Source: JBDRNO01 sp043811005 (GTDB taxonomy: Bacteria; Bacteroidota; Bacteroidia; NORP154). From it: a stretch of 22,116 bases of DNA. The notes beneath the pieces were generated by a model. It saw only the letters and a program-made list of their open reading frames with translations, was not told the DNA's origin and did not search any database. Below are positions 1-7,292 of the stretch, piece by piece. Positions within the stretch are counted from its first letter, which is position 1; each line of letters begins with the position of its first letter. The DNA is taken from assembly GCA_043811005.1 (NCBI GenBank), contig JBDRNO010000062.1, positions 1-22,116 on the forward strand, written 5' to 3'. The position numbers and the translations under genes were made by a program.

Positions 1-130
1 CCAACGCTCAACACATCATCACCCCTCCCCGGCCCTCCCCGAAGGAGAGGGAGACCCAACGCTCAACACATCATCACCCCTCCCCGGCCCTCCCCGAAGG
101 AGAGGGAGACCCAACGCTCAACACATCATC
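1..130. repeat. 55-bp tandem repeat, two full units and a partial third
   Basis: Positions 1-55 and 56-110 are identical, and 111-130 repeats the first 20 bases before the sequence diverges. Each unit contains a C-rich stretch followed by CTCCCCGAAGGAGAGGGAGA, a small hairpin with CTCC/GGAG arms. The same CTCC-hairpin-GGAGAGGGAGACC theme recurs inside the copper ATPase gene near 11151-11183. The array may continue beyond the left edge of the window. 55 is not a multiple of three, so the repeat is unlikely to be coding. Confidence 0.95.
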
Positions 131-287
131 TGAAGGCATCCGCTGGGAAAGGCAAAAAGAGGATAGGCGCTCTGCCGAACAGCCCCGTACCGTAGGTCGG
201 GAAGCATAAGCGCAGGTGGGAGCAAAGCGGGAATGAGCTATCAACATATAACGAAAATTTTTCGCCAAAAATTTGTTTTTAAGCACA

Positions 288-445
288 GTTCATCCTGAAC
301 CCCGCCATCCGTAAGCCCGTGGGTATGGCATGGCGGGATTCAGGATCTCCCGGCTACCGACACCGTCCTATCAAAAAGCATTTTGCCTGGGACGTCACTG
401 TTAGCCAGGAGATCCCTCTCCGCCGGTAGGCGGATCAGGATGACA
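288..445. repeat. Composite palindromic intergenic element
   Basis: Three inverted repeats interlock here: 292-308 with 330-346 (17 bp, one mismatch), 343-356 with 402-415 (14 bp, one mismatch) and 290-298 with 435-443 (TCATCCTGA/TCAGGATGA). A further small hairpin, CCGCCGGTAGGCGG, lies near 420-433. The outer pair encloses the others, so the whole stretch can fold as a multibranched structure. No reading frame or known RNA family is recognised. Confidence 0.8.
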
Positions 446-527
446 ATAGTTTTTTTCGGGGTAAGGTTTTCTACTTCTTTCAAAACTTATGAGCAAGCTC
501 ATTGCCCTGAAAACTGAAAAAGCGTAA

Positions 528-729
528 CAGGATTACCTCGTTGCGCTCGGTGATCCTTGGGGGGGAGGACAAACCAAAAAGCCGCTTTCACTACGTTCAA
601 GCTGGCTTTCTTTTTTTCACTTCTCTTATCAAAATAAATTTTGAACGATGTGCGGAAAAGCAGGATTACCTCTCCGCCAGCTGGCGGATCGGTGATCCTT
701 GGGGGGGTGGTTCAATCAAAAAAGCCGTT
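528..729. repeat. Duplicated GGATTACC...GGTGATCC hairpin unit
   Basis: Two direct copies start at 528 and 661. Each begins CAGGATTACCTC, continues with GGTGATCCTTGGGGGGG and ends in an A-run followed by AAAAGCCG. The centres differ: copy 1 has GTTGCGCTC and copy 2 has the palindrome TCCGCCAGCTGGCGGA (673-688). GGATTACC and GGTGATCC form hairpin arms. Copy 2 abuts the tRNA-Pro terminator. The stretch between the copies (586-660) shows no gene. Confidence 0.8.
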
Positions 730-756
730 CCGCATAGCGGAACGGCTTTTTTGATT
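714..756 (-). terminator. Perfect 20-bp hairpin terminator of tRNA-Pro
   Basis: The arms 714-733 and 737-756 are perfectly complementary with a three-base ATA loop. The core reads GCCGTTCCGC/GCGGAACGGC, flanked by A-runs and T-runs, so it can terminate transcription in either direction. It starts one base beyond the tRNA-Pro discriminator base, leaving almost no trailer. The stem is unusually long and perfect for an intrinsic terminator. Confidence 0.85.
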
Positions 757-757
757 G

Positions 758-832
758 TCGGGGTAGCAGGATTCGAACCTGCGACCCCCTGCTCCCAAAG
801 CAGGTACGCTAACCGGACTGCGCTATACCCCG
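758..832 (-). tRNA. tRNA-Pro (anticodon TGG)
   Basis: The minus strand reads CGGGGTATAGCGCAGTCCGG at the 5' end and forms a complete cloverleaf. The acceptor arms CGGGGTA/TACCCCG pair, and the discriminator base is A. The anticodon loop CTTTGGG carries TGG between CCTGC/GCAGG arms, and the T arm contains GGTTCGAATCC. The CCA end is not encoded: C, A, A follow the discriminator. The TGG anticodon with wobble reading can cover all proline codons. A promoter lies at 911-941 and a terminator hairpin follows immediately. Confidence 0.97.
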
Positions 833-910
833 AGTTTATTTGGTGATTTTGTGATTTAGTTATTTCCGAATAGCTATCGGAAGTGATTTATGATTTGTTT
901 TAAAGGAGTG

Positions 911-941
911 CAAAATTAAGTTATTTTTCTTACATGACAAA
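911..941 (-). promoter_or_regulatory. Bacteroidota-type promoter of tRNA-Pro
   Basis: On the minus strand TTTG (941-938) is followed after 19 bases by TAATTTTG (918-911). This matches the Bacteroidota primary sigma consensus TTTG-N19-TAnnTTTG. It lies about 80 bases upstream of the mature tRNA-Pro 5' end, implying a leader removed by processing. Confidence 0.7.
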
Positions 942-1004
942 CATAAATTAAATGTGATGTTTAAAACACTTTACTTATTATAAATAGTATTAAGTAAAGC
1001 GATG

Positions 1005-1052
1005 GGTATTAAGGTATAGAGGTATAAGGATATAAGGGTATAAGAATATAGG
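1005..1052. repeat. Octamer array, six units of GGTATAAG type
   Basis: Consecutive 8-bp units read GGTATTAA, GGTATAGA, GGTATAAG, GATATAAG, GGTATAAG and AATATAGG with no gaps. The phase is preserved although individual bases vary. It belongs with the other period-6 to period-8 arrays in the window. Confidence 0.85.
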
Positions 1053-1385
1053 TTTATATTGTTTATTTCTTGTAACTAATCAGTGTCTCATCGAAATTAG
1101 TAATTATTCCGTCAAACACTTATTTATTGTTCCATTGCTCAATGGCTCGATTGTTAAAACAAACCATTCAACAGTCGAACAATCGAACAGTTTAGCAATA
1201 TAACAATTTAGCAGTATAACGATCCATACAACCATCTCTCAATAAACTGATTAGTTACTATTTCTTATATTTCTCTTTTATTTCCCCTACATCCTCTATT
1301 TCCTTATTTCCTGTCAAAATATCCACTAGTTCTTAACCTAATTCATCCAATCATACAAATTACCTATCGGGCTTACTGGAAAACA

Positions 1386-2321
1386 TCAATACAACTTCGA
1401 CCTTTTGATGAGATAGGGCAGCAGCACTTGTTTAAATCCCATGTTGATGTCGGCTTCTACGAAATCAATCTTATACTGTCCGCACTTGAGCATCAGTTCC
1501 TTCTTATACCTGTCTATTGATCTTATATAAGTCTCCTTAACTTCATTAGGATGAACCTTAACCTGTTCTCCCGATTCCATGTCAACAAACCTGTATGGAC
1601 GATTTTCAAATTCAAAATCAAGTTCTTTTTGTTTATCAACAACATGAAATAGTACTACTTCGTGCTTATTATGACGCAAATGCTGAAGTGCTGAAAAGAT
1701 ATCATCAGTCTCAACATCCGAATTATCCATCATATCACTAAAGATGATCACTAATGACCGTTTGTGTATATTCTCAGCTATCCGGTGTAGTGATTCAGCA
1801 GCAAAAGTCCTTCTCATCTTTGCGGGTGAATGGTCATTCTGCAACAATTTTCCCAGTTCCTGGTATATCATCTTATGATGTACAGAGCTGGATTTTGCAC
1901 GGGTTTGTGTGTCAACACTTTCAGCAAAAATGCTCAAGCCAACCGCATCGCGCTGCTTTTTCAACAGGTACATAATGGCTGCTGCACAATAAACGGAAAA
2001 GGTAATTTTGTTTGAATTGACTTCAGCGCCTGGATCATGGTGAGGAAAATACATCGAAGAGGAACTGTCAATAACTATCTGGCAACGAAGGTTTGTTTCT
2101 TCTTCAAAGCGTTTAACAAAGAGTTTCTCCGAGCGGGCATAGAGCTTCCAGTCAATATGCTTGGTTGGTTCACCGGCATTATATGCCCTGTGCTCGGCAA
2201 ATTCAACTGAAAAACCATGGAATGGACTTTTATGAAGCCCGGTGATAAAGCCCTCAACGACCTGCCTGGCGACAAACTCAAGGTTACCGAATTGCTGTAA
2301 TTCCTGTTGGTTGATAGGCAT
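1386..2321 (-). CDS. DUF58 / vWA-like domain protein
   Basis: A 311-residue protein of the DUF58 family, which usually accompanies MoxR AAA+ ATPases and BatA-type vWA proteins in Bacteroidota; the exact function is unknown. The family signature around D57-W58-K59 continues as LYARSEKLFVKRFEEE up to residue 75. A MIDAS-like DxSxS motif follows at D85-S87-S89 inside a vWA-like fold. No signal peptide or membrane segment is visible, unlike the longer membrane-anchored members. The ATG at 2321 gives a normal-length start. The order dnaE, trxA, DUF58 on one strand suggests co-inheritance, but the 228-bp gap to trxA contains a repeat array, so co-transcription is uncertain. No moxR gene is visible in the window. 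The family call is firm; the role is not. Confidence 0.9.
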   Translation of the reverse strand: MPINQQELQQFGNLEFVARQVVEGFITGLHKSPFHGFSVEFAEHRAYNAGEPTKHIDWKLYARSEKLFVKRFEEETNLRCQIVIDSSSSMYFPHHDPGAEVNSNKITFSVYCAAAIMYLLKKQRDAVGLSIFAESVDTQTRAKSSSVHHKMIYQELGKLLQNDHSPAKMRRTFAAESLHRIAENIHKRSLVIIFSDMMDNSDVETDDIFSALQHLRHNKHEVVLFHVVDKQKELDFEFENRPYRFVDMESGEQVKVHPNEVKETYIRSIDRYKKELMLKCGQYKIDFVEADINMGFKQVLLPYLIKRSKLY

Positions 2322-2407
2322 AGTTGATGATTATGAATTAATTCAAATACTGAGATTTGAATTAATTACGCTGGCAGTGTGATATTACGGTTTTGGAATA
2401 ATGAAAT

Positions 2408-2474
2408 GATGGAATGATGGAATGTTGTGTGAATTTTGTTTTTTCCAATATTCCAATATTCCACTTTTCCATCC
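2408..2474. repeat. Two facing octamer arrays, GATGGAAT and TTCCAATA
   Basis: GATGGAAT is repeated exactly at 2408-2415 and 2416-2423. After a T-rich spacer, TTCCAATA occurs twice (2443-2458), followed by TTCCACTT and TTCCATCC (to 2474). GGAAT and ATTCC make the two halves partly complementary, so the region can fold into a hairpin between DUF58 and trxA. Confidence 0.8.
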
Positions 2475-2549
2475 TTTTTAAAATAAATTAGCAACAACAT
2501 TCCTACCTTGTTGAATTACGGGGTTGTCGCTTATTACAACCATAAGGTA

Positions 2550-2870
2550 CTAACCCATCTGTGCTTCAAGTTTTTGAACCAGCATTGATTTAGGGACTGC
2601 CCCGATCTGTTTATCAACAACTTCCCCTCCTTTAAAGATCAGGATAGTAGGAATGCTGCGTATACCATACTTAGAAGAAATACCGGGGCTATTGTCAACA
2701 TTAACTTTTCCCACTACTACTTTTCCTTCATACTCTTTTGATAATTCTTCAACAATGGGGGCAACCATTTTGCATGGGCCGCACCATTCCGCCCAAAAAT
2801 CAATCAGTACGGGTTTGTCGGATTTAATTACTTTTTCCTCAAAGTTTGAGTCTGTTATTTCTATTGCCAT
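2550..2870 (-). CDS. trxA: Thioredoxin
   Basis: A 106-residue cytoplasmic thioredoxin, the usual length for TrxA. The active site WCGPCK is at residues 29-34 (C30 and C33), preceded by the conserved FWAEW stretch. The cis-proline loop is SIPT with P74, and the following IFKGGE hairpin is typical. No signal peptide is present, so it should act in the cytoplasm as a protein disulfide reductase fed by thioredoxin reductase, which is not in the window. It is downstream of dnaE on the same strand, but 259 bases containing a heptamer array separate them. The ATG at 2870 aligns with normal TrxA N termini. Confidence 0.97.
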   Translation of the reverse strand: MAIEITDSNFEEKVIKSDKPVLIDFWAEWCGPCKMVAPIVEELSKEYEGKVVVGKVNVDNSPGISSKYGIRSIPTILIFKGGEVVDKQIGAVPKSMLVQKLEAQMG

Positions 2871-3019
2871 TTTATTTGATTATTTACCCCGTGAGACAAT
2901 TAAATATCTCTTGGGGTTGATTATTGATTAATTGATTTTATATGTTCTAAAATATAAGTATTCAAAAAATTTGCCAACCTGTAATTTATGACATATTGGC
3001 ATTAATCGTAACTTCAAAT

Positions 3020-3096
3020 ATCTGGTGTCTGGTGTCCAATATCCAGTATCCAGTATCTAATATCTAACATCCAATATCTAATATCCAATATCCAAT
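3020..3096. repeat. Heptamer array, 11 phased units
   Basis: Eleven contiguous 7-bp units run ATCTGGT, GTCTGGT, GTCCAAT, ATCCAGT, ATCCAGT, ATCTAAT, ATCTAAC, ATCCAAT, ATCTAAT, ATCCAAT, ATCCAAT. Unit length never slips although the composition drifts from TCTGGT to TCCAAT. It lies between the dnaE stop and trxA. It resembles the heptameric STRR arrays known in cyanobacteria. Confidence 0.9.
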
Positions 3097-3129
3097 CCTA
3101 TATCCAAGTACACAAACAACAACATCGCT

Positions 3130-6100
3130 TCAATTCAATTTATACTGCACTTCAGGCATACTATCCAGTGTTTCAATAAATTGATTATTCAATTCAACCA
3201 TAAATGTTTTTGAATGCAATTCAATAAAGTGGTTATCCGTTTTGTCGCCAACAACAAAATTCAACCTGCATTGCCCTTTACTTGAATTGATCAGTTGTGT
3301 AATGTCCTCAATAAATTTATCGGATACATCAGACAGAGCCACCTGCATGGTGATGCTTTTTGCCAGTTTGTTTCTTATCTCCGACAGTAAATGTATTTCA
3401 CGGGCTTTGAACTCATAATAATCATCCGACTTATACCTGAGCTGCACCCTGCCTTTGACAAACAGGAATTCACCCGGTTTGAGGAAATGCCTCATTTTAA
3501 GATAATCTTCAGCGAACAGCGCCAATTGCATAGAATCAGTATAATCTTCGATCACAAGATTACCAAAAGGATTGCCGGTTTTGGTAGTTTTATGTTTTGC
3601 ATCAGTCACGATACCTGCGATCGTGATTTCCCTGTTTATATATTTGGAAATATCTGTATTTATATCAATAATATTCAAATTACAAAAATTCTGTAACTCC
3701 AATTTATAATTATCCAGGGGGTGTCCTGAGAGGTACATGCCGGTTATCTCCCTTTCTTTTGCCAATAGCTCGATCTCTGACCAGGGTTCACACTCCGGTA
3801 TTTTGGGATCCTCTACTTCAATTGGCTCAATATTGAATATAGAGATCTGGTCTGTATGTTTATCACTTTGAAACTTATTACCAAACCTGATCGCTTTATC
3901 CAAAAAAGTAACTCCATCTTCATATTCACAATAGAAATATTGTGACCTGTATGTACTTTTAAAACAGTCAAAAGCTCCTGCCATCACCAGGCTTTCCAAA
4001 CATCTTTTGTTTGCAGCGCGCAGGTTGATCCTCTTGGTAAGGTCGAAAATATTCCTGAACCCCCCATTCTCTTTCCTTTCATCAACTATTGCTTCAACAG
4101 CCCCCTCCCCTACTCCCTTTACAGCTCCTAATCCGAATCGTATTTCGTTATTTTTATTTACAGCAAATTTAAATTCACTTTCATTGATATCAGGGCCTAA
4201 AACGGAAATACCCAACCGTTTACATTCATCCATGAAGTATGTGATCTTTTTAATATTATTCTTGTTTCTTGTAAGAACAGCAGCCATATACTCGGGAGGG
4301 TAATTGGCTTTCAGATAAGCTGTTTGATATGCCAGGACAGAATAAGCAGCGGAATGAGAACGGTTAAATCCATAACCGGCAAAGTGTGCCATAGTCTCAA
4401 ATATCTGTTTTGCTTTATTCCTGTTAATATCTTTTGCAACAACTCTTTCAACAAATTTTTCTTCTTCGGGAGGGAGCAATTCCGCTTTTTTCTTTCCCAT
4501 TATCCGTCTTAGTATGTCTGCTTCGCCAAGGGAGTAGTCAGCCATTATCTGAGCTGCCTGCATGATCTGTTCCTGGTACACCATTATGCCATAAGTATTT
4601 TTCAGGATATCCTCCAGTAACTTATGTGGATATTCAATTTTCTCCTTCCCATGTTTGCGGTTGATAAATAAAGGTATGAATTGCATAGGACCGGGGCGGT
4701 ATAATGCGTTCATAGCTATCAGGTCTTCAATATTTGTTGGCTTTAGCTCTTTCAGATATTCCCTCATCCCTCTGGATTCAAATTGAAACGTTCCCTTTGT
4801 ATCTCCCCTCTGGTATAACTCAAAAGTCTTGGGATCATCCAGGGGTATTTCGTCTATGTTGATCTTCACACCGTGCCTTTTTTCTATGATCTCGATAGCA
4901 TCATCGATTATTGACAAGGTTTTCAGGCCTAAAAAGTCCATTTTCAACATGCCGACAGATTCAACGTATTTTCCCTCATACTGGGTGACTAAAAGGTCAG
5001 AATCCTTGGAAGTAGATACAGGTATATGTTCAATCAGGTCATCAGAGCCGATAATAACACCGGCAGCATGTATCCCGGAGTGCCTGGCGCAACCTTCCAG
5101 TGTCTCAGCGAGAGATAGTGTCTTAACAACCAAAGGATTCTTTCCATTTTTGGCATCTGCCATTTCTTTTACTTCGTCAAAAGCTTGTCTCAGGCGAACA
5201 TCAACTCCTTCCGGGACTAATTTAGCCAGCTTGTCGGCTTCAGGTAAGGGCAACCGGAGCACCCTTGCCACGTCCCTGATAGATGATTTTGCAGCCATAG
5301 TACCGAAAGTAACGATCTGAGCCACTCTATTCTTTCCATATTTATTAACAACCCAATCAATCACCTTTTGCCGTCCGTCTTCATCAAAATCAATATCAAT
5401 ATCGGGCATTGACTTCCTGCCGGGATTTAAGAAGCGTTCAAACAGCAGATCGTATTTCAGAGGGTCAATATTGGTGATGCCTGTACAAAACGCAACTGCC
5501 GACCCTGCTACCGAACCTCTGCCGGGACCCACGGAAACACCTAACTCCCTGGCTACACTGATAAAGTCCTGGACTATTAAAAAGTAGCCGGCAAAACCCA
5601 TATCCTCTATCACTTTCAACTCATAATCCAATCGCGTTTGAATATCCGGGGTTAATTCATTATACCGTTCTCTTGCTCCTAGAAATGTGAGATGTTTTAA
5701 ATAGTCACTCTCTGAAATAAAACCTTTGGGTAGTTCAAATACCGGTAACAGGATATCCTTTTTTAAATCCAGAGTTTCAATTTTACCTGCTATCTCCATA
5801 GTGTTTTCTACTGCTTCCGGCACATCATTAAAAAGCTCTGCCATTTCTTCCTTAGTCTTCAGGTAGAATTGATTTCCTTCAAAACGCAACCTTTTAGGGT
5901 CGTCAATATCTTTACCGGTCTGGAGGCACAGAAGAATATCCTGTGCCTCGGAATCACACATATCAATGTAATGAAGGTCATTTGTAACTATCATTTTAAC
6001 TTTATGCTTCTTAGACCATTTGATGAGAATCTCGTTACAAATATCCTGACTATCAATACCGTGGCGCTGGAGTTCTATATAATAGTCATCACCAAAAATT

Positions 6101-6603
6101 TCGAGCCACTCCAGGAATAATTTCTCCGCTATTTCTTCTCCTTTGGTTAAGATAGTTTGATTGATCTCACTTGCAATACAACAAGTAGTTGCTATCAATC
6201 CTTCTTTATACTCCCTGATAAGTTCTTTATCAATTCTCGGCTTATAATAAAATCCCTCCGTATAACCCAATGAACATAACTTGGATAAGTTCTTATAACC
6301 CGTCTCGTTTTTGGCAAGGATCACCTGGTGATACATGTACTTCTCGGCATTATCTTCCTTTATTTTTTTACTTTTATCGAACCTGCTGCCCTTTGCCAGA
6401 TAAAATTCACACCCTATTACCGGCTTTATGCCTTGTTTCTTAGCTTCATTAACAAACTCAGGAACGCCAAACATATTTCCGTGATCGGTGATAGCAATAG
6501 CTTCCATTCCATATCCCTTAGCTTTCTTTATTAGTGAGCTAATATCTGCTGCACCGTCTAATAAGGAGTATTGAGTGTGAACATGAAGATGTGAAAAGTT
6601 CAT
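3130..6603 (-). CDS. dnaE: DNA polymerase III alpha subunit
   Basis: The replicative DNA polymerase catalytic subunit, 1157 residues, close to the 1160 of E. coli DnaE. The N-terminal PHP domain starts with HLHVHTQYS and TDHGNMFG, so its metal-binding histidines are kept. The C-family palm carries PDIDIDFDEDGR at 400-411, putting catalytic aspartates at D401 and D403. The third aspartate, in KMDFLGLK, is D556; these match E. coli D401, D403 and D555. The GPGRGS loop is also present. A helix-hairpin-helix region and an OB fold (ITIAGIVTDAKHKTTKTGNP) occupy the last third. No inteins or breaks are visible. It is the DnaE rather than the PolC type because there is no DEDD exonuclease insertion. 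trxA and the DUF58 gene follow on the same strand. Confidence 0.98.
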   Translation of the reverse strand: MNFSHLHVHTQYSLLDGAADISSLIKKAKGYGMEAIAITDHGNMFGVPEFVNEAKKQGIKPVIGCEFYLAKGSRFDKSKKIKEDNAEKYMYHQVILAKNETGYKNLSKLCSLGYTEGFYYKPRIDKELIREYKEGLIATTCCIASEINQTILTKGEEIAEKLFLEWLEIFGDDYYIELQRHGIDSQDICNEILIKWSKKHKVKMIVTNDLHYIDMCDSEAQDILLCLQTGKDIDDPKRLRFEGNQFYLKTKEEMAELFNDVPEAVENTMEIAGKIETLDLKKDILLPVFELPKGFISESDYLKHLTFLGARERYNELTPDIQTRLDYELKVIEDMGFAGYFLIVQDFISVARELGVSVGPGRGSVAGSAVAFCTGITNIDPLKYDLLFERFLNPGRKSMPDIDIDFDEDGRQKVIDWVVNKYGKNRVAQIVTFGTMAAKSSIRDVARVLRLPLPEADKLAKLVPEGVDVRLRQAFDEVKEMADAKNGKNPLVVKTLSLAETLEGCARHSGIHAAGVIIGSDDLIEHIPVSTSKDSDLLVTQYEGKYVESVGMLKMDFLGLKTLSIIDDAIEIIEKRHGVKINIDEIPLDDPKTFELYQRGDTKGTFQFESRGMREYLKELKPTNIEDLIAMNALYRPGPMQFIPLFINRKHGKEKIEYPHKLLEDILKNTYGIMVYQEQIMQAAQIMADYSLGEADILRRIMGKKKAELLPPEEEKFVERVVAKDINRNKAKQIFETMAHFAGYGFNRSHSAAYSVLAYQTAYLKANYPPEYMAAVLTRNKNNIKKITYFMDECKRLGISVLGPDINESEFKFAVNKNNEIRFGLGAVKGVGEGAVEAIVDERKENGGFRNIFDLTKRINLRAANKRCLESLVMAGAFDCFKSTYRSQYFYCEYEDGVTFLDKAIRFGNKFQSDKHTDQISIFNIEPIEVEDPKIPECEPWSEIELLAKEREITGMYLSGHPLDNYKLELQNFCNLNIIDINTDISKYINREITIAGIVTDAKHKTTKTGNPFGNLVIEDYTDSMQLALFAEDYLKMRHFLKPGEFLFVKGRVQLRYKSDDYYEFKAREIHLLSEIRNKLAKSITMQVALSDVSDKFIEDITQLINSSKGQCRLNFVVGDKTDNHFIELHSKTFMVELNNQFIETLDSMPEVQYKLN

Positions 6604-6678
6604 TTCTCTAATTGATTGTGTAAGAATTTTTAATTCAGGTTTATTTTAAAATTTGTGTTTTTGCATCTAATGAACAGG

Positions 6679-6783
6679 TTCTGGTTACTGGGCACTGGGC
6701 ACTGGGTTCTGGGTGCTTGATAATGTATGTTGGATATTTGATATTTGTTATTGTCATAGTCATAGTCATAGTCATTGTCATTG
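6679..6783. repeat. Heptamer (ACTGGG) then hexamer (TCATAG) arrays
   Basis: Five heptamers at 6679-6713 read TTCTGGT, TACTGGG, CACTGGG, CACTGGG and TTCTGGG. After a short TTGGATATTTGATATTTG stretch, five hexamers at 6754-6783 read TCATAG three times and TCATTG twice. The same ACTGGG heptamer recurs at 20796-20809, so the two loci belong to one family. Confidence 0.9.
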
Positions 6784-7202
6784 TCAATTGTCAACTGGCT
6801 TCTGGCTTTTTGTAAAGTTATATTCTTTTTTATTACTGGGTAAAAATATAAAAAAACCAAGTTGATTTCATGATTGTTGATAACTATTTTTTACTTTGAC
6901 ATATAAAGACTTTTTCCCATAAGCTGGACGAAACCTTAACCAAAATGATATGATAATTCATCCAAAAAGATACACTAATAATAAAGGAAGGAGATTGAAC
7001 TATGATATCAATCCGCTAGCTGGCGGACTAATAATAAAAATTAATTTTAATTCCTCAACCAGTAAAAAACAGCATGTGGAATTATTATTATTATTATTAT
7101 TAATTCGCATATTTATTATAAAGATAGACTTATATAAAAAACAAATGGGATATCTATATAAATTCTCCAAAAATGGTCAGGATTAACTTTTCAGGTTAAC
7201 TC

Positions 7203-7233
7203 TTTTTATTTAAAAATAAATATAGCACCTTTG
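7203..7233 (+). promoter_or_regulatory. Candidate rpsP promoter
   Basis: CACCTTTG at 7226-7233 is one base off the TAnnTTTG -7 consensus and sits about 60 bases before the rpsP ATG, in an A+T-rich stretch. A TTTTT run near 7203-7207 is at roughly the right distance for the -33 element but lacks its G. The call rests on the -7 box and position only. Confidence 0.45.
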
Positions 7234-7292
7234 CAGCTTCAAAAACAACCCTTCAAAACGATAAAACAATAAATCAATAAATAATTTAAAAA

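Larger units (their letters stand above)
833..1385. other. Gene-free gap with short-period repeats
   Basis: The gap separates tRNA-Pro from the end of the DUF58 gene. It contains the tRNA promoter (911-941) and an octamer array (1005-1052). A second degenerate octamer run at 1194-1225 has units of the form AGCAATAT / AACAATTT / AGCAGTAT / AACGATCC. The inverted pair TCGATTGTT (1147-1155) / AACAATCGA (1178-1186) lies just before it. No credible reading frame is present. Confidence 0.75.
6604..7292. other. Divergent intergenic region between dnaE and rpsP
   Basis: This 689-bp gap holds the upstream regions of both genes. It contains the heptamer and hexamer arrays at 6679-6783 and one imperfect TCCGCTAGCTGGCGGA palindrome (7012-7027). 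A run of seven ATT triplets lies at 7081-7101, and the candidate rpsP promoter near 7203-7233. Two short open frames cross it (6630-6860 minus and 6950-7186 plus), but they translate repeats and look spurious. Confidence 0.7.

Noticed and set aside
1..130. Possible CRISPR array
   Set aside because: The repeats are directly adjacent with no spacers, the unit is 55 bp, and no cas gene is present.
74..286. 70-codon minus-strand frame near the left edge
   Set aside because: It translates the 55-bp tandem repeat and adjacent repeat DNA; 55 is not a multiple of three and no domain is recognisable.
541..846. 101-codon plus-strand open frame
   Set aside because: It runs through the duplicated repeat, the terminator hairpin and the antisense strand of tRNA-Pro; its translation has no protein-like features.
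4829..5320. 163-codon plus frame inside dnaE
   Set aside because: It lies opposite the catalytic core of dnaE, whose motifs are fully conserved, so it is a shadow frame.
6630..6860. 76-codon minus frame rich in Asp-Asn-Tyr
   Set aside because: The Asp-Tyr repeats are simply the TCATAG hexamer array read on the other strand.
6950..7186. 78-codon plus frame before rpsP
   Set aside because: It crosses an ATT triplet run and a palindrome, giving poly-Leu; there is no start context or family resemblance.
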